From Albifimbria verrucaria (Eukaryota > Ascomycota > Sordariomycetes > Hypocreales > Stachybotryaceae), in NCBI GenBank assembly GCA_020081605.1, contig JAHREC010000045.1, positions 2,108,001-2,172,000 of the forward strand: DNA of 64,000 bases, written 5' to 3'. This document shows, piece by piece, positions 35,459 through 47,100 of the stretch. The translations under genes and the position numbers were made by a program. Positions within the stretch are counted from its first letter, which is position 1. Each line of letters opens with the position of its first letter. The notes under the pieces were generated by a model. The model was not told where the DNA came from, made no database searches, and saw only the letters and a program-made list of their open reading frames with translations.

Positions 35459-36541
35459 ATGAAGTTCTCTGCCGTCTCACTCGCTAGTCTCGCGCTGGTT
35501 CCTTCGGCCAGCGCCCACTGTCAGTAGATTGGTCCGCATTCTTCCTGCAAGCCCATCATGCTTATCTGCCATCTAATTAGACCTATTCGGACGCCTTGTT
35601 CTTAACGGAGAGTGGACCGACACGTGGGAATATATTCGGTATGTAACTGCCTTTCCATGTGTCTTGCCTAGTATGTGTCTGACACCATACGCAGGGAAGT
35701 CAGCCCTGTCCAGGGGCAAATCCAACGGACGAACTTGTCTACCCCAACACCAACCCTGACTCGCTAGATCTCCGATGCGGTCGTAATGCATCGGCTGCAT
35801 GGAGCCAGCCAAAGACAGCCACGATTCGGGCTGGTGATCTTGTTGGCTTCGCCGCTGGTGAACCTGCTCTTGGTGTTCGTTTCCCTTATCCCCGGTCATC
35901 TTGATCCACTGCTTACGGGGGAATAGGGAGACCCCAACCCTACTATGTACCACCCTGGGTATGCGTCTGCTTGGCTTTCCAAGGCACCCGATGGCGACCT
36001 CGACTCATACACAGGCGATGGCGATTGGTTTAAAATTCTCCAAGTGGTGAAGCGGACGGAGCAGTCGGTCGATTTTACGGACCCGTACTGGAAGCCGTAT
36101 GCTGATCCCCTAAAGACACCCTGGGGAACCTTCTTGGCCAGCAGCGTTAGTCTATTCACAGGAAAAACATGATGTTGGGGTGCAGAGCTGACCAACAATT
36201 GGTAGTGGAACTTCACCATCCCCAAAACCACACCTTCTGGAAAGTATCTCCTTCGATGGGAGCACATTTTCCCCAATAAGGTCGACGCCCAGTTCTACGT
36301 TAACTGCGCTCACGTCGAAATCATCAATGATAGTGGCAACGTCGGGTCGCCTGCCCCGACTGTGAAGATCCCTGGCGTTTACACGCGTGGACAGCCAGGT
36401 ATGTCATCATTCCTGACTGATCAACATTGACTAACGGTTTCATTCTCAGACGTGTACTTTGGCACCTACGACTACCTCCTCGCGAACGGTCTGAGCGTTG
36501 ACAAATTTGTACCAGCTAAGCCCGAGGTCTGGCAGGGTTGA
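35459..36541 (+). CDS. AA9 lytic polysaccharide monooxygenase
   Basis: Secreted copper enzyme of about 265 residues that oxidatively cleaves cellulose or related glucans. The signal peptide MKFSAVSLASLALVPSASA is followed by the mature N-terminal histidine (HY), half of the copper brace. The second copper histidine is in MYHPGYASAWLSKAP. The axial tyrosine lies in QFYVNCAHVEI, preceded by LLRWEHIFP. LRCGRNAS supplies a conserved cysteine. Introns are at 35520-35580, 35639-35694, 35873-35930, 36146-36205 and 36399-36449. One single-base gap in GGGG 35713-35716 breaks exon 3, and once restored the exon sum is in frame. There is no carbohydrate-binding module and the protein ends KPEVWQG. Confidence 0.88.
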
Positions 36542-36803
36542 AGCGAGTTGGGTGACTCAATGACAAAATCTGCTTGTCAAGTTATGGAATGAATAGGCCA
36601 GCACAGGTGATACAGAGGTTAAAAAACTCTAGTCTAGATTCAATAAGAAGCCTGCGCTCCGTGTTTCTATATAACTATTCATTAAAGAAAAGAACTATTG
36701 ATAAAAGTGACCCCAAGCCGTCTACCTCTAACCGTCTAGAACATATTACTCCAACCATGACTGAGACAAGTTGTCGGTCATAATTTACATGAATTTTGAA
36801 TCA

Positions 36804-37430
36804 TCAGTGTTCAGCGTCCTTCTTAGACACCAGCGAGGGGTTGGGGTTGGCCTTGACCTCGCCGCCGGAGACCTTAGCGGGAGTGACAGACTGGGGAGCC
36901 TTGGTAGCCAGCTCCTTGTGCTTGGCGAGGCTGAAATCCTGGTTGTCAAAGTTCTGGTTGATGACGCCAGTCATGCCGCTCTGGCAGTGGTTGCCAGTGG
37001 TCTGCGAGCAGTAGTACCAGATGGGCTTCTTGTCCTTGACAGTGATCTGGAAGACATCAGGAGCCTGGCCCTCCTTGGTGGCAAAGTTGAAGCCAGAGGA
37101 GAAGCCATTGGCGAGAGGCTGGCAGGGCTCGCCGAAGCTGGACTGGACCACGGAGTGGTTGCGAGGGAGGAAGTGCCACCTGGATCGGGTGTTAGTTGTT
37201 TTGCGATGAAGAGGTTGGTCGATAGGAAAAACTTACTCAACAACATCACCGATCTCAGCGACAACATTATCAGGGTCGAATCGAAGACCGCCACGGCCAG
37301 CGACAACAGTGTGGGTAACACCGGTGTGCTTCACTGGGGTAGGTGCATCACAATAGGTCTTGGTGGGAGCAGCCGAGACACCGGCAGCAGCCAGGAGAGC
37401 AATAGAGGCGATAGCGAAGATGGACTGCAT
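36804..37430 (-). CDS. Secreted plastocyanin-like cupredoxin
   Basis: Small extracellular blue-copper-type protein of 189 residues, two exons, one intron (37180-37236), no frame break. The signal peptide MQSIFAIASIALLAAAGVSA precedes the mature chain. The cupredoxin core shows THTVVAGRGGLRFDPDNVVAEIGD, then HFLPRNHSVVQSSF with the first copper histidine, and YYCSQTTGNHCQSGM with the C-H-M copper loop. A Lys/Ser-rich tail ends KKDAEH. Fungal proteins of this family are secreted during surface growth and host contact and their redox partners are largely unknown. It is convergent with the AA9 gene, with 262 bases between the stops. Confidence 0.85.
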
Positions 37431-38972
37431 TTTGATTGAAGTTGTGAGTTCTGAAAGGAGGTTCAGAAGATTAAAGCTGGTGGAGTCGAGTGAAGGTAGT
37501 AGTGATGTGTTGAAGCTGTGTGGTTGGTGTGGGTGGTGATGACTTCAACAAACTGGCCGGCCATTGCAGCCCTCTTATACACAAATGCATCTTCACGACT
37601 CGTCATCACGAGGTTGCAACCAACAACATCTTCTCAGTTACCTGCATCGACATTGCTAGACTCAGCCCTGCCTGACAGGCTATTCCGATCGGAAGGCCAA
37701 AATGTCGGGCAGCAGCGCCACACATCCGCCCAACCGTCTTCCGAGCAGAAGCAAAGAACAGACCAGCATTCCCCAGACAGAAACGGCCATGTTTCCCAAA
37801 CAACCGCCCACTAAATGACAGGCGGGAGCTTGTGGGTGGAAGCCGAAACAAAAATAGAAACACTTTACTTCTTGATCTGGGCTTACCAGGGTCTAAGCAC
37901 TACCCACCCTAGTCAGTCCACCACACAGACAGCCTATCACAAGAGCTGGCCCCCAATGGGCCTGCGCTTCTGCGCTTCGCGCTTGGCTGCGCCCTTTCCC
38001 ACGTAGCAACGGGATGAGGAAAAGCAAAGGGGCCAAAGAAACGCGAGCCGGAAGCACGTTGCAGGCGGTAGGGCTGAGGCTGGGCTGCAAGCCGTCCGGA
38101 ACCAACTCGAGCCGGAGAATAAAAGCTAACAACGGAACGAATGTGTTCCGGGCTATACATAGGCACTAAGCCGTTGTGTAAATTTGGGAGCGAGTGTCTG
38201 CTGGTTCAGAACAGTGTCTTACACAGGACTTGGTGGACTTGATTCCCATGACCCGGCTTGACCCATAGACAGCATCTTCGCTCAACAACGCTTCGCGAAC
38301 TTCGGTAAAAGCCATGAACACTGACCGAGACAAGGACTCATTTCCCCGCATCCCTGTGTCGAAGTTCCGATCATCTTATCGTGTCGTTGCGCTTCCAGCA
38401 TTTCGGTCATCATTTAGCTCTCCCCATAAGCGCAATGCTTACGGCACACCTCCAAGTTCATTCCAATGAGAGTTATTTCCTCTTCTAGCGCGAGAAGTGC
38501 GCTCTGGTGAGATTCGGGCTCGGGTACTCGATGTGCGATTCGACAGACACCGTTGGTAGGACTGCAGTTCAGGTCATCATGCCTTTGCACAAGTGAACGT
38601 GCACACCTTGTCGCAGCAATCTGACGAAAAAACGCGTCTCTATATCCCAAGTGTGAAGAATGGTCAGCTGTTCAGCTTCGGCAAGTTACCCAGGGTTGAT
38701 ACCAAGTCCCGACATTACGGTAAGGCATGGGTCTTTTGAAAAGGGTGTCTCTGCAAGGGTTCAGAGAGGATGACAAGGAAAATGGCCAATGGCCGTCTAT
38801 AGTATTTCTTGCTTGTAATATGGTACAGTATAGTACAGAGTGATACATGATGCTTGTTATACACACAGGCCGTCGTACGACGCCTAATATCATACAATCA
38901 GGGTAATGGTCTCCACGGCCCCTGACTTCCTAGAACACAATTCTAACAGGGTCTCAATGTTGGCTGCTAGTT
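37431..38972. other. Intergenic, no gene recognised
   Basis: About 1.5 kb between the cupredoxin start and the stop of the Mtf2-like gene. The part next to 37431 is the cupredoxin promoter, and open frames in the rest are short and without motifs. Confidence 0.45.
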
Positions 38973-40185
38973 TCAAGCAGGCAAGTCTCGTGCGCGCTCG
39001 ATCAAAGACCGCGCCACCTGCTGCTTCATCGCTGTCAGCCGCTGGGTCAGGGCGCCATCGTAAGGCGGTGCATCCATCATGGCCATGACAAATGGTCCTT
39101 GGGCACCCCATGTGCACGCGTGCAGGTTGTCTGCGATGCGGTCCAACAGGTCGCGAACTTCCTCGTCGGCGTAGAGTCCTACGTTACCCATCTCCTGCAG
39201 CACGTCGAGCGCGGCGTTGACGTCGCCGTAGCGCTCCCAGTGGATGCGGGCAAGGGTGGCGAAGAACGGTGTCGAAGCGCCTAGCACGTATGACGGCAAG
39301 CCCAATGCCTTGAGCCGTGGCAATATCTGGAAAGCGTATGGCGAAGGGTGCTGTGTGAAGGCTGTGTCAAAGAGTCGCAGGCCGGTGGTGAGATATTGCG
39401 AGAACAGGGGACCGTTGATTTCGATACTCTGCTTGTCATCCCTGGCCTTTTGGACTGGGCCTTTTGACACGCTTAGGCTGGGCAGCCACATCAGATTGCC
39501 CATCCTGCGCCGCCTTCGAAGCTTGCGCGATACCCAGAGTGAGAGGCAATGAGAAGACGTGTTGCTCCATGACCTTCCACAGCTTGTCTTCAGAGGTGGC
39601 ACTCTCCAAGAGGCTCGTCACCCTCTTAGCCTCCTTCTGCCTGACGCCCTCGATACGTGCGCGCTCGGCCAGCTTGGCTGCCTGATCGGTGCCATCCATC
39701 TGCAACGACTTGGTGCTCTGGTAGTGGCCGGGCTCCACCTCATACAGGCCTAGGGCAACCTGGGCAGTCTGGCGCAGAGACTTTGGATACCTCCGCAGGA
39801 TCCTTTCAGCAAACTCCGCCTGGCGCGCTTGTCCAACGATGGCGTGGGCGTTGTGATCGGGTTGAGATGAGTCCACATCTCCGGACTGGGCCGTGGTGGA
39901 TGTCTGAGTCTTTCTCACCTTGACCTTGCCCTGTGAGATTTCGTCAAAGATTCCTTTGAAGATTTCGGCCTCTGAGGGCGTAATTGTCGACTCCTGCTGA
40001 GTAGGGAGGCCCTCTGGCTCTGGCTTGGAGCTGTCTACATCCCACTCGAACGGGATGGAGTGTTCGGGCCGCCTAGGACGCCGGGAAAAGTGTGCATGGC
40101 GGGCAAAGTTCAGAGCGCACGGCGCCTTGCCCAGTCGCAGAAGCGTCCTCGTCTGATATAGAAAGGGCGCGAGAGTCGCCGACAT
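38973..40185 (-). CDS. Mtf2-like mitochondrial RNA-processing protein
   Basis: Predicted mitochondrial protein of about 404 residues. The start MSATLAPFLYQTRTLLRLGK gives a basic, hydroxylated N-terminus that fits a mitochondrial presequence; an upstream in-frame ATG at 40233 is possible. The C-terminal half (YLTTGLRLFDTAFTQHPS, LPRLKALGLPSYVLGASTPF, MGNVGLYADEEV) resembles the fungal Mtf2-like C-terminal domain, a family linked to mitochondrial mRNA maturation and translation. Two lysine codon runs (TTTT on the plus strand at 39448-39451 and 39462-39465) have each lost one base. Restoring both gives PKRVKKAQSKKARDDKQ and a length divisible by three. It is divergent from CMR1 with 406 bases between. 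Confidence 0.65.
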
Positions 40186-40591
40186 GATGACGACCAGCCG
40201 CAGGGAGGGTTGCTGAAGACGGGCGCTTCTCATATAAAATTTACGACTGAGATAAGCCAGGCAAGCGGATAAGATAGGAATTTTTGGCGGTTAAGACTCG
40301 GCCGAAGCACCGAGTCGGTGGAAAAACGCGACTAAAGTGGCGTCGCGTGACTTCGCGCTCCAAAAATCAATTAAGCTACTGGCAGGGCGCGTCCCCAAAA
40401 TGGCTGACATTGCCTTCACCATTGCCTCACCTACGCGCACCCACGTTTCCCCGCCAAGGCTTGATCGCATCGCATCTGTCGATTTCTGCGATACTGTACA
40501 TCCTGTCGCTTACTTGCGCGCATTTTCTTTTTCTACAATTTTTTTTCTCGTTTGTTATTCACGCCTGCCATCCTCCCCTACTCTGTTCAAC
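40186..40591. promoter_or_regulatory. Bidirectional promoter of the Mtf2-like gene and CMR1
   Basis: The 406 bases between the two divergent start codons should contain both promoters. It is rich in CG-containing words and has a pyrimidine-rich stretch (40520-40550) just before the CMR1 start, as is common in fungal promoters. No specific site is claimed. Confidence 0.4.
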
Positions 40592-42192
40592 ATGCCTGTA
40601 AAGAAGGAACCGGGCGAGCTGAGCGCCTTCGAGCGCAAGAGGCGCGAGAATATGGAGGCCAACAAGGCCATCTTGAAGGACATTTCTGCGACCGCGAAAA
40701 GATCATTCCCGACAAGCCGAAACCGGCCCCTCGATCCGCTGCGCCTAAGAGGCGAACCCGTGCGGAGCCTGTCAAAGGGAACCCGCACGTCCAACGAGGG
40801 TCAGCTCTCGTCTTGCCGGTCTACAAGCTGATGATGAGGTTCTCAAGAGAAAGCTCGAGGTCGAAATGGAAACGGAGGCTGAGAAGGCGAGGCAGAAGAA
40901 GCTGCGTGTCAGTGGCGACCTGACCGTGGACCAGATTCTTGTCGAGGGCAAGAAGTACACTCGCGGCCTCGACAGTTTCAAGGGAATTGTCCGAGGCGCA
41001 CAGCCTGGACTCCGGACCTTCACCGAGGATGATGTCAAGGAGACGACAGATGCTAGTTTGAAGGAACTGCGACAGCGCATGGGTGGACTCAAGCTCTATG
41101 AGCATTGGGTACCCAACGGTCAGTTCGCACCCTCTACTGCAGTCATTCATTTCACTAACAACGGAGTAGATATTAAAATTACACCCCAGAGAGTCTACGC
41201 CCTCGGCTTCCACCCCATCGAAGACAAGGCCGTCGTCTTTGCAGGCGACAAGGAGGGTACCATGGGTGTATTCGACGCTTCGCAGCCCGCGCCAGAAGTT
41301 GACGAGGACGACGAGGACGCCGACGTGCCAGACCCCGTAGTGTCGGCTTTCAAAACCCATTCGCGCACGATCACTTCTTTCGTGTTTTCACCGACCGACC
41401 ATAATGCGGTATACACATCCTCCTACGATTCTTCCATCCGAAAGATGGATCTCGAGAAGGGTGTTTCGACTCAGGTCTTCGCGCCGGTGGACCTGGACGC
41501 CGATTTGCCCTTGTCGGCCCTCGAGATGCCCGACTCGAACCTCACATGTTGTATTTTTCTACCTTGGATGGTGCCGTTGGACGCTACGATATCAGAGCAC
41601 CAGGTAGTGAAGAAATGTGGACTCTTAGTGAACAGAAAATTGGAGGTTTTTCACTACACCCTTGCAGCCGCATCTGCTGGCCACTGCGTCTCTAGATCGC
41701 ACTCTCAAGATTTGGGATCTTAGGAAGATCTCCGGCAAGGGTGATTTGCGTCACCCTGCTCTACTTGGTGAGCATGAGTCGAGACTGTCAGTGTCACACG
41801 CTTCCTGGAGCCCGGCTGGGCACGTTGCCACTTCCTCGTATGACGACACAATCAAGATCTACGACTTTACCGACGCCAGTTCATGGAAGCCGGGTCACGA
41901 TATCGGAACCGATGCAATGGAGCCTGCGCATCGCGTTGCACACAACAACCAGACCGGTCGATGGGTCACGATCCTGAAGCCCCAATGGCAGAAGCGACCT
42001 CAGGACGGCATCCAAAAGTTTGTTATTGGCAACATGAATAGATTCGTCGACGTTTTCGCTTCGGATGGAAGTCAGCTGGCCCAGCTCGACGGCGACGGCA
42101 TCACCGCTGTGCCAGCAGTGGCTCACTTCCATCCAACCATGGATTGGGTTGCGGGCGGCACGGCCTCGGGCAAGCTTTGTCTCTGGCAGTGA
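40592..42192 (+). CDS. WD40 DNA damage-binding protein CMR1
   Basis: Nuclear WD-repeat protein of about 534 residues. CMR1/YDL156W family members bind DNA, including damaged DNA, and associate with replication-stress protein foci. The start [20 protein letters not shown] matches the family's N-terminus, which is followed by basic K/R/P-rich sequence. Repeats include TFKTHSR-like [48 protein letters not shown] and [11 protein letters not shown], and the last blade ends SGKLCLWQ at the stop. It is single-exon. Four single-base gaps (about 40697, 40774, 41548 and 41659) break the frame, and adding four bases makes the length exact. The damage to this conserved gene is one of the best arguments that the gaps are sequence errors. 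Confidence 0.88.
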
Positions 42193-44107
42193 CGAATGGT
42201 GCGGTGCATACGGTTTCCTGCTCAGCATAGATTGGATGATGGATGGCTTGGATTTTGCTTGTTAAGATAGGACTAGAGGTTTCTTTGAGGAGTTATAGGA
42301 TAGCGACGGGGAGTTGGCTACACTGTGTACGAGTTGGAAGCATCAATGTTCTGAACAGACTAGAGGAACGAATACAAATTTGAGTTAAAACTATATAATT
42401 GTTACAGGATTCCTCGCACTATTGTATCAGGTTTGTATGTAAGACAAAGATCTCTGGCTCGGATATGAGCCGAGGGAGGCATGTATTTCATGGTGAGCCT
42501 CAACCAACAGAAAGCAACCAAAGACATTGAGAACAATAACGGAGAATTAGCGAATCAGACGTAGTTCCAGTGTAAAACTACGGTAAGACTGTATTGTTGT
42601 ACGTATTAGACTGTCTCTGGAAGGGCCCTGTTCAAGACAATTCTGAGACTAGGAGTGTTCGTCAGCTGTCGACCGCAGCAGGACCCGAGATGGATCATGG
42701 GACAAATCCAAATGCAGCCACCAAGTTACGCGACGCTACAAGATCAAGCACGAGTTCATAAGCGGGTGTTCTTGGCGAATCAAATAGCCCCAAAAAAGAA
42801 GTGTTTTGTAATACCCCGTATTGCTGTCTGATGTATTTGGTTTGGAGGATAGTCTATCTGCCAAGCTAGTCAAGGTCCCACTGTGACGCACATTTGATGG
42901 ATGTTTATGCGGCAATACGGTACAGCTCAGCTTATCAAAAGTCTGATAAGAACTGTGCAGTACAGCGAACAACTCGTCATTATCAACCCCGGTCTAGAGA
43001 CTGTGAGCAACTTTGAATGTTGGATAATGTGCTGGTCATTAATACGACAAGTTCATTACAGGATTTTGTGATCGAGCATCTGTTCTCAGGACCTCCAAAC
43101 CGTGGCTCTCTTAACGACGCACTCCATTTCCGTCAGTCACATGTCAACGAGAACACCCGGGGTCCATGCGCTGATGACCAGGTCAGCCTGTCGTGATCGG
43201 TACCTGCACCCAGAGGTACCTTTCCCACCCACAGTGGGCCTGGCAGCACTGCCATGGGGAACAGCGGAAGCCTAAAAACACAAAAGGTTACATGCCGGAG
43301 AAGGACCTTGGGTCTGGAGATTCGGGGTCACGAACAGCTCCGATCCCGTGGCGTCATTGGTCACTCCGCCCACGCCTTATCGATAAATGCCCTCCAGCCG
43401 CTCGTCCTGCTGTCACTCCTTGCATGGCCCAATCAGCGCTTTCATTCACTATCAGGAGCCCCCAAACAGTAGGGGACTTGTAGCCTTACCAGCAGCTGGT
43501 TTCCACTGGGCACGCTTTCTGGGGCCGACCGTCGGTATCGCAGGTACCTGACCTAGATGTACCGTGCCCACATGCCACCGCCTTGCCAAAGCTTCAGCCC
43601 GGCAGAAAGGCGAAGCTGCGGGTACACGAGCCCAGGTACCTCCAGGACGATACAGCACAGTAAGTGCAGTACAGTAGGTACCTGCAGTACTTGCCCGCAT
43701 CGCATCACCTCCGAGTCAGACTGATGCCTCTTTGACCTCGACCCTCCTCTCTTACACCAAACATACCACACTCCTTGTGCATTGTATTTTATCCTCTCAC
43801 CAACGCCACGCCAGAAGCCAGTCCGGGCTCTTCTCCGAGCTGCCTCGTGCCAGGCGCTCGAATCCAGGCCCAGACGCATCCCTTATCGACGACCTTTTCG
43901 GCCATAATCACCACCCCGAACGGGTGCTGCGAGGCGCTCTCCAACCTACCATTACCACACCCTCCTGGCCTCCTCGTGCGAATTTATTTTTTGGCAAACG
44001 ACCTCTTCAGTGTCTCGCTCTCCCTAGCTCAGTCGCTCCCGTCCTGTCCGCTTGCTCCCTGCATCCCTCCCACGACGACTGACGGTGACACCGTCCCCGA
44101 CCAGGCC
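42193..44107. other. Intergenic upstream of ATG26, no gene recognised
   Basis: About 1.9 kb. Open frames, such as minus-strand 43553-43879, show no family resemblance. Its 3' half is the promoter region of ATG26 and carries the repeated palindrome annotated separately. Confidence 0.45.
43199..43683. promoter_or_regulatory. Cluster of AGGTACCT palindromes upstream of ATG26
   Basis: The palindrome GGTACCT occurs five times in 485 bases: 43199, 43215, 43543, 43635 and 43677. Four of the five have the full 8-base form AGGTACCT. A random 8-mer would be expected about once per 65 kb. They lie 425-910 bases upstream of the ATG26 start. A binding protein is not known to me. Confidence 0.45.
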
Positions 44108-47100
44108 ATGGCGCCCACCTCTACCTCCAACACACCACCTCCCGCCTCGCCTTTGGCTCCCGTCCCTCCCTCCGAACCGAATGAGGCTGCCGATTCTAGA
44201 GTCTTGCGGCGCGTCAACAGGAAACTCCAAGAGCGCCGCCGGGAGGAGCAAACCTCCCTGAGCATGGCCCTCCCTCCTCCTCTCCAAGACAGCGATGATG
44301 ACTCTGGCCCCGACGACGACGTCCCTGTCCAGGGCCCCCTCTGTTCATGAACATGAACCAGAGCATATTTGGTCTGATTGCTGCTGCTGGCTCAAAAGTC
44401 AACTTCAATGACCGCTTCGACGGGAGCAGTAGCGACGAGGAAGACGGAGCCGACAACGCCGCCCACCACAGAGATATGCCCCACGAAGATCTCTCCCAGA
44501 CGACCATTCTGCAGCCTCCGCGCAAGGAGAAGCAAAAGCCCACCGCCGCATGCTTTCTGGCGGTCACAAACTGCTCAAGTCGCTGCCTAATCTCCCTAAG
44601 AGAAAGTCTAAGTCGAAGCGCGAGCCCAGCAGGCTCTCGGCGCCCCTGGGCACGAGTCCGACGAAGCGAGCGACCTACCCCAGTCTCCGCCGTCCATGTC
44701 GCTCTCGCGTGAGGGAGCCGCCCTGCGCCTGTCATGAGTAGAATGCTGGAGGCTAAGGCGGAGATGGCGAGCCGCCCGAGCTTTGATCTGGAACGCTATT
44801 CCGGGGACTTTTTGCGAACGGTCGAACACGGCAATTCGACACCTCTGGCTCGCAAGTTGATGGAGATTTTCGAGTTTGATGAGCCAGAGCAAGTCATTGA
44901 GGGTATGTCCTCGTGTCCTTACTGTTTCGCCGGTTGCTAACGTTGAGACCAGAGTATCCCTGTTGGCTACTTCAAAGCGTATTGCTGCAAGGCTTTATGT
45001 ACATCACTGCCCGACATATCTGTTTCTATGCATACCTACCGAAGAAGGCTGTGAGTTACCAATCCCTACCCTTTATGAATCCGGCTGACCAGTGTATGCA
45101 GCACGTCGTTGCAAAATCAGGCTACCTCTCCAAGAGCGGGAAGCGCAATCCCAAGTACAACCGTTACTGGTTCCGCCTAAAAGGTCATGTTCTGTCCTAC
45201 TATCGTGATTCCACAAATCTGTACTTCCCGCATGGCCAAATAGACCTCAGTTTCGGTATCTCTGCCAGTATCACCGACAAGGACAAGGAGGGCGTACATT
45301 TCTCTGTCGTAACCCACCAGCGCACCTACAACTTCAGGGCCGACAGCGCTCCGAGCGCCACGGAATGGGTCAAGAGCTTGCAGCGAGTCATCTTTCGCAG
45401 CCACAACGATGGCGACAGCGTCAAGATCTCGCTTCCTATTGACAACGTGATTGACGTTGAAGACACCCAAATGATGGAATTTGCGGATACCTGCAAGATT
45501 CGGGTCATTGACAATGATGAGACGTATGCCATTGACGAGGTACGTTCCCCATATCCTGGTTGTTGAACGTGCGCCTAACTCTCGCTCGCAGTACTTTTTC
45601 TCCTTCTTCACATTTGGCAGAGAAGCCATCAATGTGCTCAAAATTCTGGTGGAAGACTCAGCTTCGGGAACGCGAACAGTGGATAAGGTCCTAGCCAGCC
45701 AGCGAGACACTGCCCCAGATCACACTTCGGGCGTCACGAGTAGGAATAGTCTCCACGTTGATAAGGTCCGCACGGCCAAGCTTCCCGAGCCCGTCAAGGC
45801 AACCTTGAGTCCCCGCGCTAGTGTTGAGGTGACGCGGACCAGCTTCGACGCCTTCAAGCAATTTGGCAGGAGGAGTCTCGATCTTTCCAGTGCCATGCGA
45901 GACAACAGCCCGAGAAGGAGCTTTAGTGGAAGTCATCGGTCCCTCAGCCACCGACGACTGGATGAGCAGCGAACAGGGCAGAAGCATGACTCTTCGGACT
46001 CTTATGTTCAGTCCTCGATGGAAGATCCCAGCTTCTCAAACCTTGTGACCTCGTCCATCGAAGATCCCTCCGCAAGTCAAATTCTCCGAGGAAGTGAAGT
46101 CTTTCAGAATCCGACAATGCAGCGTTCTTTGTCTGCCAACCAGTCCACGGAGCTCAAGCGTCGGGTCAATGCCCAGGGCGGGCAATCTGGCTCTCAGTCA
46201 CCGTTTCCGAGTTCCCAGGGTGCAACCACAGGTCACGCCCAAGACTCTGCTCATACGGTCCCTGTTACGCCGACTCTGCATAGTATTACCAAAATGGGCA
46301 CGTACCCGCTGCAGCGCGCAGGTGCTTTTGCCGATTACCTCAACAAGACAAGCAAGCGCATGTCCTCCCTGCTAGCGACTGAGTCTATGGGATATGTTGA
46401 GAAGGTCTCGGGCATGTGGAAGGGCGGCCACAAGCACTACGATGATCCTACCGGCCTAAGAGCTGACGACGACGATCTTGAGGAAGATTCCGAAGGCAAG
46501 GTCCAGACATCGATGGAACGATTCCGAGCACATTTTGCCCTTCCTGAAACCGAAAAGCTACAAGCAACATACTTTGGATATATTTTACGCGTTCTTCCTC
46601 TATATGGCAAAATCTATATCAGCGATAAATCCTTCTGCTTCCGCAGTCTGCTCCCTGGCACTCGAACGAAGCTCATCCTCCCTCTCAAGGATATCGAGAA
46701 TGTGGACAAGGAAAAGGGCTTCCGCTTTGGCTATTCCGGCTTGGTCATTGTAATTCGTGGTCACGAAGAGTTGTTCTTCGAGTTTGGCCAACCAGAGGTG
46801 CGAGACGATTGCGCCATCACACTTTTGCAAAGTCTCGAGACCACGCGTTACCTGAAGGAATCTGGTGCCCTGCAGCAGGAAGAAGAGGACGACGAGGAGC
46901 ACTCGGCGGTTGCAGAAAGGGATGCTCTAAAGTCGGCAAGGAAAGAGGAATTTGCAGAGCACGAACTCCAGCTTCCCTGCCCGACGCCAGACGCCAACAC
47001 GCCAACCATCCTGCTGGAAGATACTGAAGCTTCCTTCCAGACATCGAAGCCCGCGCAGTCGATGAAAGTCACCTGCCTCACCATTGGATCGAGAGGTGAT

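Noticed and set aside
43553..43879. Open frame of 108 codons on the minus strand in the ATG26 promoter region
   Set aside because: Low-quality sequence with no domain, and it overlaps the repeated AGGTACCT sites and the ATG26 upstream region.
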